Below are positions 37,293-49,422 of a DNA stretch of 64,000 nucleotides, piece after piece. Each line of letters opens with the position of its first letter. The stretch's first letter is position 1. Location of the stretch: NCBI RefSeq assembly GCF_026914265.1, contig NC_069125.1, forward strand, positions 69,394,046-69,458,045, given 5' to 3'. A model generated the notes under the pieces. It saw only the letters and a program-made list of their open reading frames with translations. It was not told where the DNA came from and searched no databases. The position numbers and the translations under genes were made by a program. The DNA is from Mya arenaria. Lineage: Eukaryota; Mollusca; Bivalvia; Myida; Myidae.

Positions 37293-38460
37293 TTTTATTT
37301 AACGAAGGTTACATACCAAGTGTACAATCATTACAGACATACTTCTTATTTCGAGCATGGCCTTCACACAAAAAGTATTACAAAAACACATATACTCACT
37401 TACATATTAAGCAACATACAAAACATACAATCACACTATCACTTTCATACTTTTCTCATGTAATTCAACATAAGTATACATGTATTCAACATTTCTTCGA
37501 CAAACACAACTCGGTTTAATATGATGATTATAGATTACAATAATTTCATCCTGTAAATAAAGTAGATATATTCAGTAAAACCACATTCAATCAATATATT
37601 TTCAACATTTACACATTTGGTAGTATCCATTACAAGTTTTTGCAAGAATGTCATATACGTACATCAACACAATTCATGTAAACAATGAACTATTTATTAT
37701 AATGTGAATTAAATAAAGTGTCAAGATTATTTTTTTCATAAGTGATAATATTATTCTGCCAATAAGTAGCCTTTTGATGCATATTTAAAGGCTGGTAGCT
37801 TATCTTGACATTTAAGGTATGTAGGAAGAGAATTCCAAATTTTCATTGCTTTATAGGCAAATGTATTTTTGATATAGTTTGTTCTAGGTTTTACAACAAA
37901 AAGATCCTTGTTTTTTGAAGAATGCAAGCTATAGTGCTCATTTTTGGCAAATGTTAACAATTCTGTGAAGTACGAAGGAGTCAAACATTTCATGCTTTTG
38001 AAAACAAGTAATGAAATATGATAATAGCACCTGTCTTCAAAAGATAGCAACCCTGACTGTTTGAATAGTGGCTAGTTCCCGACTTCATTATTAGCTTAAT
38101 CGCTCTTATCTGAATATTAGTGATTTTTGTGGTATCTGAGGAATGTGTAAGTCCCCAGACACTTCCACAGTACTCCATGTTTGACATGATATATGCATTA
38201 TAATACAATAATTAAATCTCGTCTGTTAGATAATATGCTATTCTTCTTAGAAAGGCCAATTTTGAATTAAGCTTATTCACTACAGTTTTAACATGTGTAT
38301 ACCATGACAATGTCTGATCAACATGCACCCCAAAGGACCTTTTGACATTTCACGTTTTCTACTGACAATCATCTATTGATGTTCAAGTTGCATTGCATAT
38401 TTTGCCTTATAATTAATATATAGAATCATACATTTGGTTTTTGATGGATGGATTGACATA
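37226..38460 (-). mobile_element. LINE 4: 3' part of a LINE ending in an ATA microsatellite
   Basis: The minus strand encodes KLNSKLAFLRRIAYYL (about 38270-38220), YYNAYIMSNMEYCGSVWGL (about 38205-38150) and LLVFKSMKCLTPSYFTELL (about 38010-37955) through KIWNSLPTYLK (about 37830-37798), the usual C-terminal LINE region. An (ATA)n run at 37231-37289 marks the 3' tail. One shift lies near 38050; the catalytic part of the reverse transcriptase is missing. Inactive. Confidence 0.7.
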
Positions 38461-39170
38461 TTATTAAGGAGCTGCTACCCTGAAACATCATTTAAACAAA
38501 TATATCGAGTACATCGAATTCGATTCGACGACATCCATCATGATAATAATATTAAACACATTGATATAATATTTAAATAATTTTCCTAATATAATGATTC
38601 TTGATTATTTTAAAACATGTAAAATCTAAGCGTCCGTCCTAAAAGCAATCTGTTCTTTTGCAAGCAAAAGGAGCTCACAAAATCTGGTCAAAACTCCAAT
38701 AATAACGCAAACAATTGATGAGTTATTCATCAATATGATCTAGAGAAAGCAGCTAGAAAACTACATTTTAATCTAAGTTTAGGCTTAATAATATTATTAC
38801 CACCTTGTACTATTATAAATGATATGCTTATAATTAATCCGTTCGGGCTATAAAAGTTCTGGTCGTGTCATGTGTGAAATAAGGCTACCCATGGGCCAAG
38901 TTCCGAGAACAGCAGTGCCTTCAGTGTCTACATTTAAGTGGGGGAAAAATGGGACCATGGTGCTTATCCATGTACATTAACCGAAAAAGATGTGATGAAG
39001 TCGACATTTAAAGAGATCAATAGCTACACCCTCAACCCAAGAAACATTGTCGTTGGCTATACATGTTGTATGGGCTTGGATTCCGTAATGGCGTCGAAAG
39101 CAGTGTTGATGTTTCAGAGTGTGGCGCTTGTGATCAGTATTGCCTTATTATATGTACCTTGCTGGTTTAC
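38461..39170 (+). other. Intergenic with an open frame from 38938, origin unknown
   Basis: From about 38938 to 39170 one frame is open (MGEKWDHGAYPCTLTEKDV, then NPRNIVVGYTCC and a hydrophobic LMFQSVALVISIALLYV stretch) and GC is somewhat raised. The frame continues into the adjacent MITE to 39255, so its end is artificial. It may be an old host exon or repeat piece. No family recognised. Confidence 0.25.
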
Positions 39171-39490
39171 TTATGCACCAGTCAATTGTAACCACGGCCC
39201 CCAGGTCAGGGACATAGCGGGGACTTTGACTTTCGGTCCAGCCAAGCTCGGGTAAAATCCCCGCCCTGGGGGGACGAACTGCTCGTAAAATTCCCGCCAA
39301 AAAATGCCCCCGCACCACAGGGACACTAGGTAAGGCCCATTCCCCGCTTTTATATGTCGTGAAAACAAACACACTGCATTCAACCGGCACTGCGGGGCCA
39401 CCTGGACGGTAAAAACACAGCCCAATTCCCCGGCTATTCCCGGACCTGGGGGGGGGGGGGGCGGCGTGGTAACAATTGACTGGTGCATAA
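39171..39490. mobile_element. GC-rich MITE of about 320 bp with terminal inverted repeats
   Basis: The left end TTATGCACCAGTCAATTGT is repeated in reverse complement at 39472-39490. The similarity continues inward imperfectly for about 55 bp (ACCACG, a C-run, AGGTC, GGGA.ATAG.CGGGGA). The interior is strongly GC-rich in an otherwise AT-rich region. No transposase. Target duplication is unclear. A poly(G) tract lies at about 39449-39461. Confidence 0.75.
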
Positions 39491-40892
39491 CCAGGTCATT
39501 TAGCCGACTAGCTCCACAGGGGCCTAGGGGAATTTTGAACGAAACATTTGGACAAATCGGTAGATTAAATAAAATTTTACTACATAAATTCATCATCATT
39601 CATCATTCTAGAGATTCCATCGGCAAATAAAACATTTCCATCTATTTACCAATTAAAAATTGATACAATTGACCCAAAGCTGGCTGAACGCTGTTCGAGC
39701 ATTTTATAGTAGAGGATGTTGTGGCCTATCTGCTCTCACTCGTCATAACCACGATCTACATCCAAGCGACACAGGTGCACATTTCAGCTACCGCAGCATG
39801 CTGTTGAAAGCTACAGAAGATGAAGGCAGATATGACCTTGAAGTTGACAAATGAGAGACGAGTGACATATGATTATTATTTTAATGTTCTTTAATTAAAT
39901 TAATGATTGATTGTTGTCAATGCAATCTTCCATTAAAGTCACTGGAGGTAAATTTGAAAGTATCATTTTACACATTGTTTAATAATAAAGGTTATAACAC
40001 GTGGTTTATTGGTTTCAATATTAGATCATATGCGACTTGGAAAATCTGGTTACTTTACCTGAGCAATTTTTAAAGAATGTATGGTAGGAAAAATAAAGCG
40101 ACCATTAAAAACAACGTCATATATGTCCAAAAACATATCTACATCACATGAGTGAAGGTTTTGGAAATATTAAATTTCATGTATATCTTTTTGTTTTAAA
40201 AGCACACATTCAGGTCTGTTGTTAAAGGAGCACACTATAAGTTGATGCATTGTTTTAAATGCATTATCATGTTTAACTCATTTGACTTTAATGATAAAAA
40301 ACAACTTGATTAAGGTACCGATAAAAATATTAAACTGCTTTAACAAGCTCTGACTAATAAGCGTGTCTGTCTTATGTATTTCCATAAAAATGAACTTCTG
40401 CGGCCTTATTAGTACATAATAAATAAAAGGAATGAGTTGTAAATGAACTTTTAATTCAATTGACACTCGTATTTAAAATCAATACATGCACATGTAAAAC
40501 AAACATAATTTGTGAAAGATAAACCTTTAACTACTTACTATATAATGCATTGGTGGAAACTATAAATTACCGATAACTAGATTGTAACCGTGTATTTAAT
40601 AGTGGAAACGCACACATACTAAATGACGGGTGAGTGCTTTAAGATTGACAGTGATCAAATATTAACTCATAAGGTAGGAATATCGTGTTTTCTGCACCTT
40701 TCTCTCAAATTAAGCACGGTATCCTTCATTAGAACCATTGTTTACGATATGTGTTCATCTTTTTCAGTAAATTAAAACCAATGTTTTAAGTGTGGTATAT
40801 CAGTGCATCATTAAAACTTTTAATAAGCATTTTTTTGTTTATTTTTGTCCGAAAAATAAAGGCCCAGAAATAATACTTCGCACCTATGAAAA
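39491..40892. other. Intergenic, nothing secure
   Basis: A 64-codon frame at 39660-39854 (+) lies in somewhat GC-richer sequence but has no recognisable motif. The remainder is AT-rich. Confidence 0.4.
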
Positions 40893-42215
40893 AGCCAAGG
40901 GTATAACCCACACAATCAATGTAACCAACTAAGATCCAAACTCTTTGAAACTGTGTAGCATGCCATGGTTAAAACTCTTAGAAAGTGTGTAGCATGCCAA
41001 GGTTTAAACTCTTAGAAACTGTGTAGCATGCCAAGGTTAAAACTCTAAGAAACTGTGTAGCATGCCTAGGTTAAAACTCTTAGAAACTGTGTAGCATGCC
41101 AAGGTTAACACTCTTAGAAACTGTGTAGCATGCCTAGGTTAAAACTCTTAGAAACTGTGTAGCATACCAAGGTTAAAACTCTTAGAAACTGTGTAGCATG
41201 CCAAGGTTAAGACTCTTAGAAACTGTGTAGCATGCCATGGTTAAGACTCTTAGAAAGTGTGTAGCATGCCAAGGTTAAGACTCTTAGAAACTGTGTAGCA
41301 TGCCATGGTTAAGACTCATAGAAAGTGTGTAGCATGCCAAGGTTAAGACTCTTAGAAACTGTGTAGCATGCCAAGGTTAAGACTCTTAGAAACTGTGTAG
41401 CATGCCAAGGTTAAAACTCTTAGAAACTGTGTAGCATGCCATGGTTAAAACTCTTAGAAACTGTGTAGCATGCCTAGGTTAAAACTTTTAGAAACTGTGT
41501 GGCATGCCTAGGTTAAAACTCTTAGAAACTGTGTGGCATGCCTAGGTTAAAACTCTTAGAAACTGTGTAGCATGCCAAGGTTAAAACTCTTAGAAACTGT
41601 GTAGCATGCCTAGGTTAAAACTCTTAGAAACTGTGTAGCATGCCTAGGTTAAAACTCTTAGAAACTGTGTAGCATGCCAAGGTTAAAACTCTTAGAAAGT
41701 GTGTAGCATGCCAAGGTTAAAACTCTTAGAAAGTGTGTAGCATGCCAAGGTTAAAACTCTTAGAAAGTGTGTAGCATGCCAAGGTTAAAACTCTTAGAAA
41801 GTGTGTAGCATGCCAAGGTTAAAACTCTTAGAAAGTGTGTAGCATGCCAAGGTTAAAACTCTTAAAAATTGTGTAGCATGCCAAGGTTAAAACTCTTAAA
41901 AACTGTGTAGCATGCCAAGGTTAAAACTCTTAGAAACTGTGTAGCATGCCAAGGTTAAAACTCTTAGAAACTGTGTAGCATGCCAAGGTTAAAACTCTTA
42001 GAAACTGTGTAGCATGCCAAGGTTAAAACTCTTAGAAACTGTGTAGCATGCCATGGTTAAAACTCTTAGAAACTGTGTAGCATGCCATGGTTAAAACTCT
42101 TAGAAACTGTGTAGCATGCCAAGTTTAAAACTCTTAGAAACTGTGTAGCATGCCAAGGTTAAAACTCTTTGAAACTGTGTAGCATGCCATGGTTAAAACT
42201 CTTGAAAACTGTGTT
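40893..42215 (+). repeat. Minisatellite array 2, about 37 copies of a 34-bp unit
   Basis: Exact 34-bp period (for example AGCATGCC at 40991 and 41025). The unit is GAAACTGTGTAGCATGCC, then AAGGTTAAAACTCTTA; main variants are AAGG/TAGG/ATGG and ACTGTG/AGTGTG. Worn units resembling array 1 monomers lie at 40893-40945. The unit aligns along its whole length with the array 1 monomer, so the two share ancestry but were homogenised separately. It ends about 260 bp before the TATA box of copy E. Confidence 0.95.
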
Positions 42216-42296
42216 TAAACTCTCAGTGTGTATAATTGATGCGAAATAATGCTAGTCATCATCTGAACAGAAATGAAATTATACTATTTCTTTTAG

Positions 42297-42533
42297 AAAT
42301 TTATGTGCATTCTAATTTCCATCTAATTATGAAATATTTACATAATTCCGTTTGAAGGAAAAAGTGACGAGTAGGGGCAAAAATGTTTGCAATGGACTGA
42401 TCGATCGAAGACACCAATCACTATTATGAAACACTACGTATTCTGTAAGAAGATGACTTGCTGTTTGGATAAAAAGTATAAAAGGTTGTTGTAGCCGGCA
42501 GTCAAGGAGGATCCGCTTACCAGACCAATCACC
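42297..42533 (+). promoter_or_regulatory. Promoter and 5'UTR of copy E
   Basis: TATAAAAG at 42477-42484, 50 bp before the ATG. AAGATGAC at 42450-42457. CGATCGAAGACACCAAT at 42402-42418. An octamer-like ATTTCCAT at 42315-42322 next to TAATTA (42324-42329) replaces the ATTTGCAT of B and D. The 5'UTR shares GTAGCCGGCAGTCA with copy B. Confidence 0.7.
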
Positions 42534-44210
42534 ATGAAGTATCTTTTGCTGCTAGCCGTCGCTCTCTTCGCAGTCAGTTCAGGTAGGACTAGTTCAGATA
42601 CTTGGCCATTTTATTGTCCTTTGTTTAGTAAAACTTATTCGAATGGTTTCACTTTGCATGAACTTGAGTTTATAATATATGTTTATTAAACATCGTGGTG
42701 ATTCAACGAACGAAGTACTTTCTGTTTCGTTATAACCGTTTACAAAAAACGGTATTGATAGAATTATATGATACTAACGAGTTACAGCTAGTATCGGTCG
42801 TACAAATCACAGAGACCCTTACAATGCATCAACTCTCGAGCTTTATTCAACGTGGTGCGTCTATAAAGATGGGTAGGACATTAGTTTAATAAGATAATGA
42901 TTTGTTTCCATTACTTACAGTGATATCGTGTTGATAATAAGAAAGCAAATATTAAATGGATTATAAACCAATTCATGAAAAAAAACATCGACTGGTATAG
43001 ATGGTACCGCTTATATGTCTATGTTGTATTGCCTTTTAAGTGTCTGCACGAGGCAAATGGCCACGACCATGCAAAGGTAAGTGGTGCGGTGGCTATGGAG
43101 GCGGATACGGTGGTGGCGCAGGAGGATACGGAGGTGGTTTCGGTAATGGTGGATACGGAGGTGGCTCCGGCTATGGCGGATACGGAGGTGGCTCCGGATA
43201 TGGAGGATACGGAGGTGGATATGGAAGTGGCGCCGGAGGATACGACTATAAAGGACACGGAAACGTCGGTGGAAAGAAATTTGGGGGGAAAAGTGGCGGC
43301 ATGTCCGGTGGAAATGGTGGTTTCGGAAGCGGGTTCGGTGGTTTCGGCGGCGGAATGAACGGTATATATTCGACATTTTTGATTTGTGAAATATATTTTG
43401 AATACTCTCGTGTTAGTAAAACATTTGGATAATTTGGAAACATTCATATATAGTATAACAATGAAGACGTTATGTATAATTATTATATGGTAATAAACAC
43501 AATCGCAAGAAAACGAAAATTCAAAAGTCACATCTGTTTGAATCTTTAGGTGGATACATGGGAGGGTACGGTGGATTTACCGGTGGAAAGAAATTCGGCG
43601 GCTATGGAGGTGGAGCCGGAGGATATGGTGGCATGTCCGGCGGTTATGGTGGCGGATTCGGTGGTGGCATATCCGGCAGTTATGGAGGCGGATTCGGTGG
43701 TAGCATGTCCGGCGGTTATGGTGGCGGATTCGGTGGTGACATGTTCGGCGGTTATGGAGGTGGTTTCGGCGGAAGTACGTATACAATTTCAAGCGCATTT
43801 GATATTTTCTAGGAATGATAACACAGAGAACAGCGACTTTAAACCATACGATTGATTTGATTGCTTGTCTAATTCTACTGCAGTTATGAAAAGACAAATC
43901 TTAATTGTAGATATTTAATTGAATTATACGGAGTAAAGATACCATTCTGTATTTAAAATGTAATTTTTGGAACAAATGTGTAGTTATTGGCAAACAGTTA
44001 TTAAGACATAGCGATTAACATATATTATTGTGTTTATAATAAAACGACGATGGGGAAATGAAACACGCAAGCGCCTTTTCTATATTCCCAGGAGGCCGAT
44101 ATTGCAAATGCGCTCCACGATGCAACAAATGGCAGAAGTTTGTCGGCCGATGTCCATGGTGCAAGAAGGGCTGCAAGCTGGTGTTCTGTTGCAACCGCGG
44201 TAAAATGTAA
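42534..44210 (+). CDS. Copy E: secreted Gly/Tyr-rich protein with 8-Cys basic tail, 237 aa
   Basis: Coding exons: 42534-42582, 43041-43361, 43550-43774 and 44092-44210. Introns are GT-AG and phase 1; a 3'UTR intron lies at 44221-44476. The signal peptide MKYLLLLAVALFAVSS is identical to that of B. Exon 2 starts RGKWPRPCKGKWCGGYGG, carries GGGSGYGGYGG repeats, then GGYDYKGHGNVGGKKFGGKS and an FGSGFGGFGGGMN end. Exon 3 opens GGYMGGYGGFTGGKKFGG and then alternates GGMSGGYGGGFGG. The last exon encodes the tail shared by all intact copies (eight Cys, 11 basic, no acidic residues). The ATG lies in ATCACCATG as in the paralogues. Extracellular structural role inferred. Confidence 0.85.
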
Positions 44211-44476
44211 ACTCTCTGATGTAAGTTTTCACCTGGATATGCTCGCGTTTCGCAAACAGTATGCTTAATTTGGAGTCATATCGAAACTTTATGACTAGAG
44301 CTATCGCTTCTTCTGAAATACATGAGAAGATACATATTTATTTTATGAAACATGTATTCGCTCTCAGACTGTAATGCAAAATGGATAACTGTATTGATTA
44401 CTTTAGTGTTTATTTTGTAGCAAAATTTAATAATTGAAATAGACAACTAACTAACTGATATTTGTTTTCTTCACAG

Positions 44477-44560
44477 AAGCGGACAACTTACGGGTTTATC
44501 CTGATGACTCCGTTGTACATTTAGTGTATTTATTTCCATTAAAGCATTTTGAAAATACAA
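44477..44560 (+). other. 3'UTR exon and poly(A) signal of copy E
   Basis: Acceptor TTTTCTTCACAG ends at 44476. The exon matches the 3'UTR exons of the other copies and has ATTAAA at 44538-44543. Confidence 0.7.
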
Positions 44561-46150
44561 TTGGTCAATTGGTGTACACTCATTCGTAATCTAATGATTC
44601 CTTATGGTGTAATATCGTTGTATAGAGTTGCTATCAATTTTGCGGTGATTGCGTGATCAGGGTCGTTTAGAACTCAAAGGTGAATGTCCCGTAACCGCAG
44701 TGGAAAGCGCACTAGCTTCTCACCGAGGCGTCCATGGTTCGATTTTGTAAGTTTGGTTTGTGGTCACGAAGCCGACCAAGAGAGCTTGTGTCGGGTTTTA
44801 CAGTTTCCCCACAACAAAAGACCACACTCCCGCGCAACATCGTGCCATCGTACTTAGCATAAGCTAATATAACTTTCTTCACCATCGACAGAAGTAGTTC
44901 TAATAAGATATGTGTGAATATCATTCGGGTAGAGTCACACCACGATGATTGCCATTCAAGCATGCAATTGATAAAAATGGACTATACTATGGCATGTATA
45001 CATAATAGCATATAGTTGCATACTCCAATGGGTTATAAACCTCCGATAATTGGCACAGTGAAATGAGGCTAACATCCGCGTTGTTTTGTTACCTCACTAA
45101 AATATATATCGCTAAGTAAATACTAATATGTTCGCAAAGTAGGTTGTGTTATGTTGCTAGCCTTTATGATGTAAGTGACATCAGTTCGCTGCGCAAACTA
45201 AGATTTATACCCTTTTTAATACAGTGTATTGTTATTATTAGGTATCTCGACCATAATGAAAACAATTACAAACTTTGCAAGCAAATGTATACTTCAGAGA
45301 AATGATGTGTTCCAATAAGCAAATATACCCTATTTAAGCACATGATTGGTTCCAAATCCAGTATAGCTGTAAATGTACATACTATATTGAATGACATGTA
45401 AGAATTAAAAATATTGGATTGGCTTTCCTCAACTCTGTATAATAGGTTTTATAAAAGGAGCCATACACTGCTTAACAAATGATAAAAGGCATATAACTCT
45501 ACTAAGAAAGATTTGTCAAGGCCCTCGAGAAATAATCAAGGTAACACTTCATGGTGACACGTCGAACTAAATGTCAAAGCAATACATCTACAACTATAAA
45601 GTAGTTCTCTTAAGCTAAATTTGGACCAATTGCTTATTATTACAGATGAATTCAGCCGAGGCTTATAAAATGATGTCAGATACTTCATCATACTTGCACA
45701 CATAATGGTAATGCCTATTACGTATCACGTATACTTCTTATACCGTAAAAAGAGTCCATTCCACTGACCGACCAACCGCCTGATTACTATGAAATAACTC
45801 CTGTTAAACTTGTAGGCGGATGTATACATACATACCATCACTAACAGAACTTTAGTCAACAAAAGCGTTTTTATTTTGTTCAGTCGTTTGAACGACGAAG
45901 TATTATCCTAGCTTCGTTCAAGGTGTATCATACTGCTCCTTTTTAAAGAGTCAATTAAGAATAGTGTTATAGCAATTAGCGTTAAATAAAATGATACAAT
46001 ATTGATAAGATCGTCTATTTAGCTCAGTTCTCAACTAAAAATACAAATATGAATTCATTAGACAAAACTTTCATCAATTTATTTCAGTGGCACCAAACTA
46101 GAAAGGCCGACCATAATAAGGTCATGTGACTGACTGTTTCATTTTATTTA
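44561..46150 (+). repeat. 3'-flank duplicon, copy 3 (after copy E)
   Basis: Parts align with the copy-B flank: about 45640-45860 with 18400-18590, and about 45940-46000 with 18710-18760. A SINE-like insertion sits at about 44690-44965. Confidence 0.5.
44685..44965 (+). mobile_element. tRNA-derived SINE, probable
   Basis: The head has an A-box-like CGCAGTGGAAAGCGC and, 33 nt on, a B-box GGTTCGATTTT in tRNA spacing. The body contains TTTTACAGTTTCCCCACAAC and AAAGACCACACTCCCGCGCA, a conserved kind of SINE body seen in marine invertebrates. No coding potential. Its 3' end is uncertain. Confidence 0.5.
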
Positions 46151-49004
46151 AGTATGTGTCGCCTGCAAGGTGCGAAATGGTTTTTTACATGGCGTCGATA
46201 TCTTCCAGCCCTGGCTTCTTCCTATCTTATCTTAATATATTTAATTAGAACGTTTTATTATCCAATGAATTTGACAAATGTTGACAGTGTTATGGTCATA
46301 ATGTCTATGCCAACTTTTATCGTTCGGCGTATTCCTAACTTAATTCCCAGTTAGGTCCCTTTCACATCAACATAATGTTTGGTACTTCTCTTGTGCAGGT
46401 ATGTATTCATCATCCAGTCTTAATGACTCCGTGGTGGCATATTCTTCAGGCTAAATTTGATCGTCAGAATAATCGCCCAAGTAGCATCGGAGTTATTTGC
46501 CTATTATAGCAAAATACATTTAAACTCTGTGCAAAAAACTTACGAATAAATCATACAAGCATTATAAAAGTTGGTTGAATAGGTTTATGGCCACGACATA
46601 CATGTCAAGTTCGAAAGCCAGATGAACACCAGAGTTAAACTTTCGTCAGAAGCCGATAAGCCACGCCCACTGAAAACCCATGATACTCTTACCGCAATGT
46701 CTGTCAGAGATAGCCGTACTCAAATGCTGTTTCAAATAGAAGCATAACCCAAACCACTGAAAAATTTCTGTCTCTTTCAATTTGTTCGTCATAAGGACGT
46801 CCTCTGTGGCTTTTTCGTATTCTCATAAATCATTTCAAATTTAAAACATTTCCAGATATAAATGACTTTATATGTTTTATTTTTGTTTTGTTTTCTGTGT
46901 TTTCACATAGCCCTGTGTTAAAACATAGACCTATGATGAACTATACATACTCCCGCCTTTAACGTCCAAGGTCTAATTCTTATGATAATAGCCGAAAATG
47001 TTCCGATTGTTTTAATGTTTAGCGTGAGGTTAGGAATTTGTCATTTGATAAGTGAATTATCGCACAAAACTTATCCTCCACCACAGCATTTTAAATTATT
47101 AAAACTTTATTACTTTTATCTGTTCAAATGTTAATAGTTGCAACTTTGAACAATTGTACTTAAAAGCATTTGTGCTTAAAAGCTGTATCATTATTAAATT
47201 TAACTACCCATGTGACCGTCCGCATCTTGGTATACACGTTCAACGTCAAGTTGTATAATGATTTTCTCAATTCTGTGTAGTCATGAAACAAGAAAAAAAA
47301 TCTCTTTTTTACTTTCAGTATTTCATTTTTTTCAATTTATCGCTGTATGCCAGAAATGATACCGAGCAGATTTATCATATTCTGTGCATCATGGAAGCTT
47401 CTTGAAATGGAGAAATCACTGTAAAACAAATTAGATACCTTCAATGAAGGGTCTGAAATTAAAACGAATATTTATAATAATATTCAATATTAAGCACAAA
47501 TTGAAATTACATTTGCATGAAACTTGATTGTTTCGAAAACGTTTAACGTGAAAGTTTTCAGAATAAGAACAGATCAATGTTTTAATATCTGAGTAAACAA
47601 CATAACAAGTTCATTTTACTAAACAAAATAAAAACACAACATAGGAACAACTCAAATCTACAAAAATACGCATATTTTCTCAAATGTTATGCAGTTTATT
47701 TAATTTATATATGAATTCCACTCAAAATCCTACTCAGTTCATATATTAAGTACATTTGCCATCAATGTCAGCTAGCTTCCTATCAAACGTGTGTTTTAAA
47801 TTATATTTATAATTGTTCATGATTTGAGAGACGATATCGGCTCATAAAACAAGTCCTTCAAATGTCTTTAATCCTGTGTGTAACAAAAGCTGCAGGGATC
47901 CATTTAATGCTTTAGGATAAATTCCATCGTACCAGAGCAAGTACTTGTTTGGGCTGTGCATTGTAATACAGCAATCCACAGTAACAATGCGCATGTATAA
48001 ATGCTCAAACGAGCTCAAAGTATGAACAACACACATAAAGTACATATAAATTCGACCTATAAAAATGACAAAAGGTGACGGAGAATTTGTTTTTGAAGTT
48101 CCTTACAAATCATTATAATTTTAATACACGTTGACAAGTCAAAGATTGATGACATTCTTTTATAACGCCCGTGTCCTTTTATTAGATTAGTGTCATTTTA
48201 ACCAACTATTAAACACATTGGAGATTTCCTTTTATAGGTTCAATTCCACAAATTCATGTTTTTGTTAAATGCACATTGTATCAGTATAACTTTGATAACT
48301 CGTTATTTGTGAGGGGTTTCATTATTTGTTGGTATTTGAATTCGTTAACATTAGTACTAAGAAACATAAGTCATAACATCTAATAACATTTACTCAACGA
48401 GTTTTAATGCATGTTTAAATATGTATTATGGCAACAAATAAACATTATTTGAGTACATGATGTGTTATATGCATTTTCGTGAAAGAGGAAGCGGAAAGTA
48501 TAGATCACAATGTGGTCGATAGCCATGAATAATAAAGAGTAAAACACATCTTTAAATACATTTCTGCTCCAATGTGATCGACACACGCATTTTATTTTTT
48601 TAAGTTGATTAAATTGAACAACTTAAACCATTAAAGCAGATAATTAAATAAAAGACATCAACTTATTTTTAGAGTGTTTTATGTAATAAATGACATGAAG
48701 TAAATTCTTAATGAATAACAATTGATCATTAAAAAATAGGTACAAAACTCGCCAAATTACGTCATCTAACTTACTTAGAATACAACCTCCTTGGCTGATA
48801 CATTGACTATGCAAAATCTAACACAGAGAATGTGTATCGGATGACTGGGAGTAGGCGGACCTTTAAACACCCACGAAAGGTGAAATTCTTAGTGATTAAG
48901 TTTTGTACTTAATGATTGCCTATCTGCAATTTCATTGGATTACAATGTAGGTTGTATTCTAAACATTAGTCTATGACATAACGCATGCGCATAATAAGTT
49001 AACG
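46151..49004. other. Intergenic, mostly nothing recognised
   Basis: AT-rich. Near 48775-48965, AGAATACAACCT and its reverse complement AGGTTGTATTCT flank about 170 bp, a possible worn inverted-repeat element. The stretch TAGGTACAAAACTCGCCAAA at about 48739 recurs at about 51989. Open frames here are short and unsupported. Confidence 0.4.
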
Positions 49005-49115
49005 TTTGTGTCTCTTGTTCAGTGCCGTTTGGCCCCTTACCTTCTGCCCCTAAACAGGGTTTCAATTTGCGTGATTCACTTCTGGGCTATTTCCTATATT
49101 GTATTATTGGTGAGA
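49005..49115 (+). repeat. Dispersed repeat family fragment
   Basis: Contains GTGTCTCTTGTTCAGTGCCG, TTTGGCCCCTTACC and TTCTGGGCTATTTCC, matching the 3' half of the family. Confidence 0.45.
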
Positions 49116-49391
49116 AACAAATTGAAAATGTACAATCAAAGTGCATGGTTGAGCTAAGGGGAAAATGTGAAAGATGGGAATTTGAAAAATAGTGCAACGT
49201 CAGCGAAGTAAACACTTTTTAACATTGGGAATTCGAATTAATTTAACACTTTAACTGTCTTCACCTGCACGTGTTTACAATATACAGCCAAATGCACACA
49301 AGACAACCCAAAAATTAAGAAGAAGTTCCTACTATATAATGTTCTTAAAGGCTTATTTTGTTTGGAAGCTATATTTTGTGAAGATAATGTT

Positions 49392-49422
49392 GCCAGTTAA
49401 CGAGGCTTGCCGAGTTACTGGC
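49392..49422. repeat. 31-bp imperfect palindrome
   Basis: GCCAGTTAACGAGG is followed by its near reverse complement ending GAGTTACTGGC. It may be the end of a larger element, since ATCCGG-containing inverted pieces occur near 49455 and 49850. Its borders are not resolved. Confidence 0.35.

Noticed and set aside
38938-39255. Membrane protein gene of 105 codons
   Set aside because: The last part of the frame is MITE sequence and no splice or promoter context supports it; kept only as an unexplained open stretch.
48880-48900. GGTGAAATTCTTAG, resembling a conserved small-subunit rRNA stretch
   Set aside because: The match is only about a dozen bases and the flanking sequence has no rRNA similarity.
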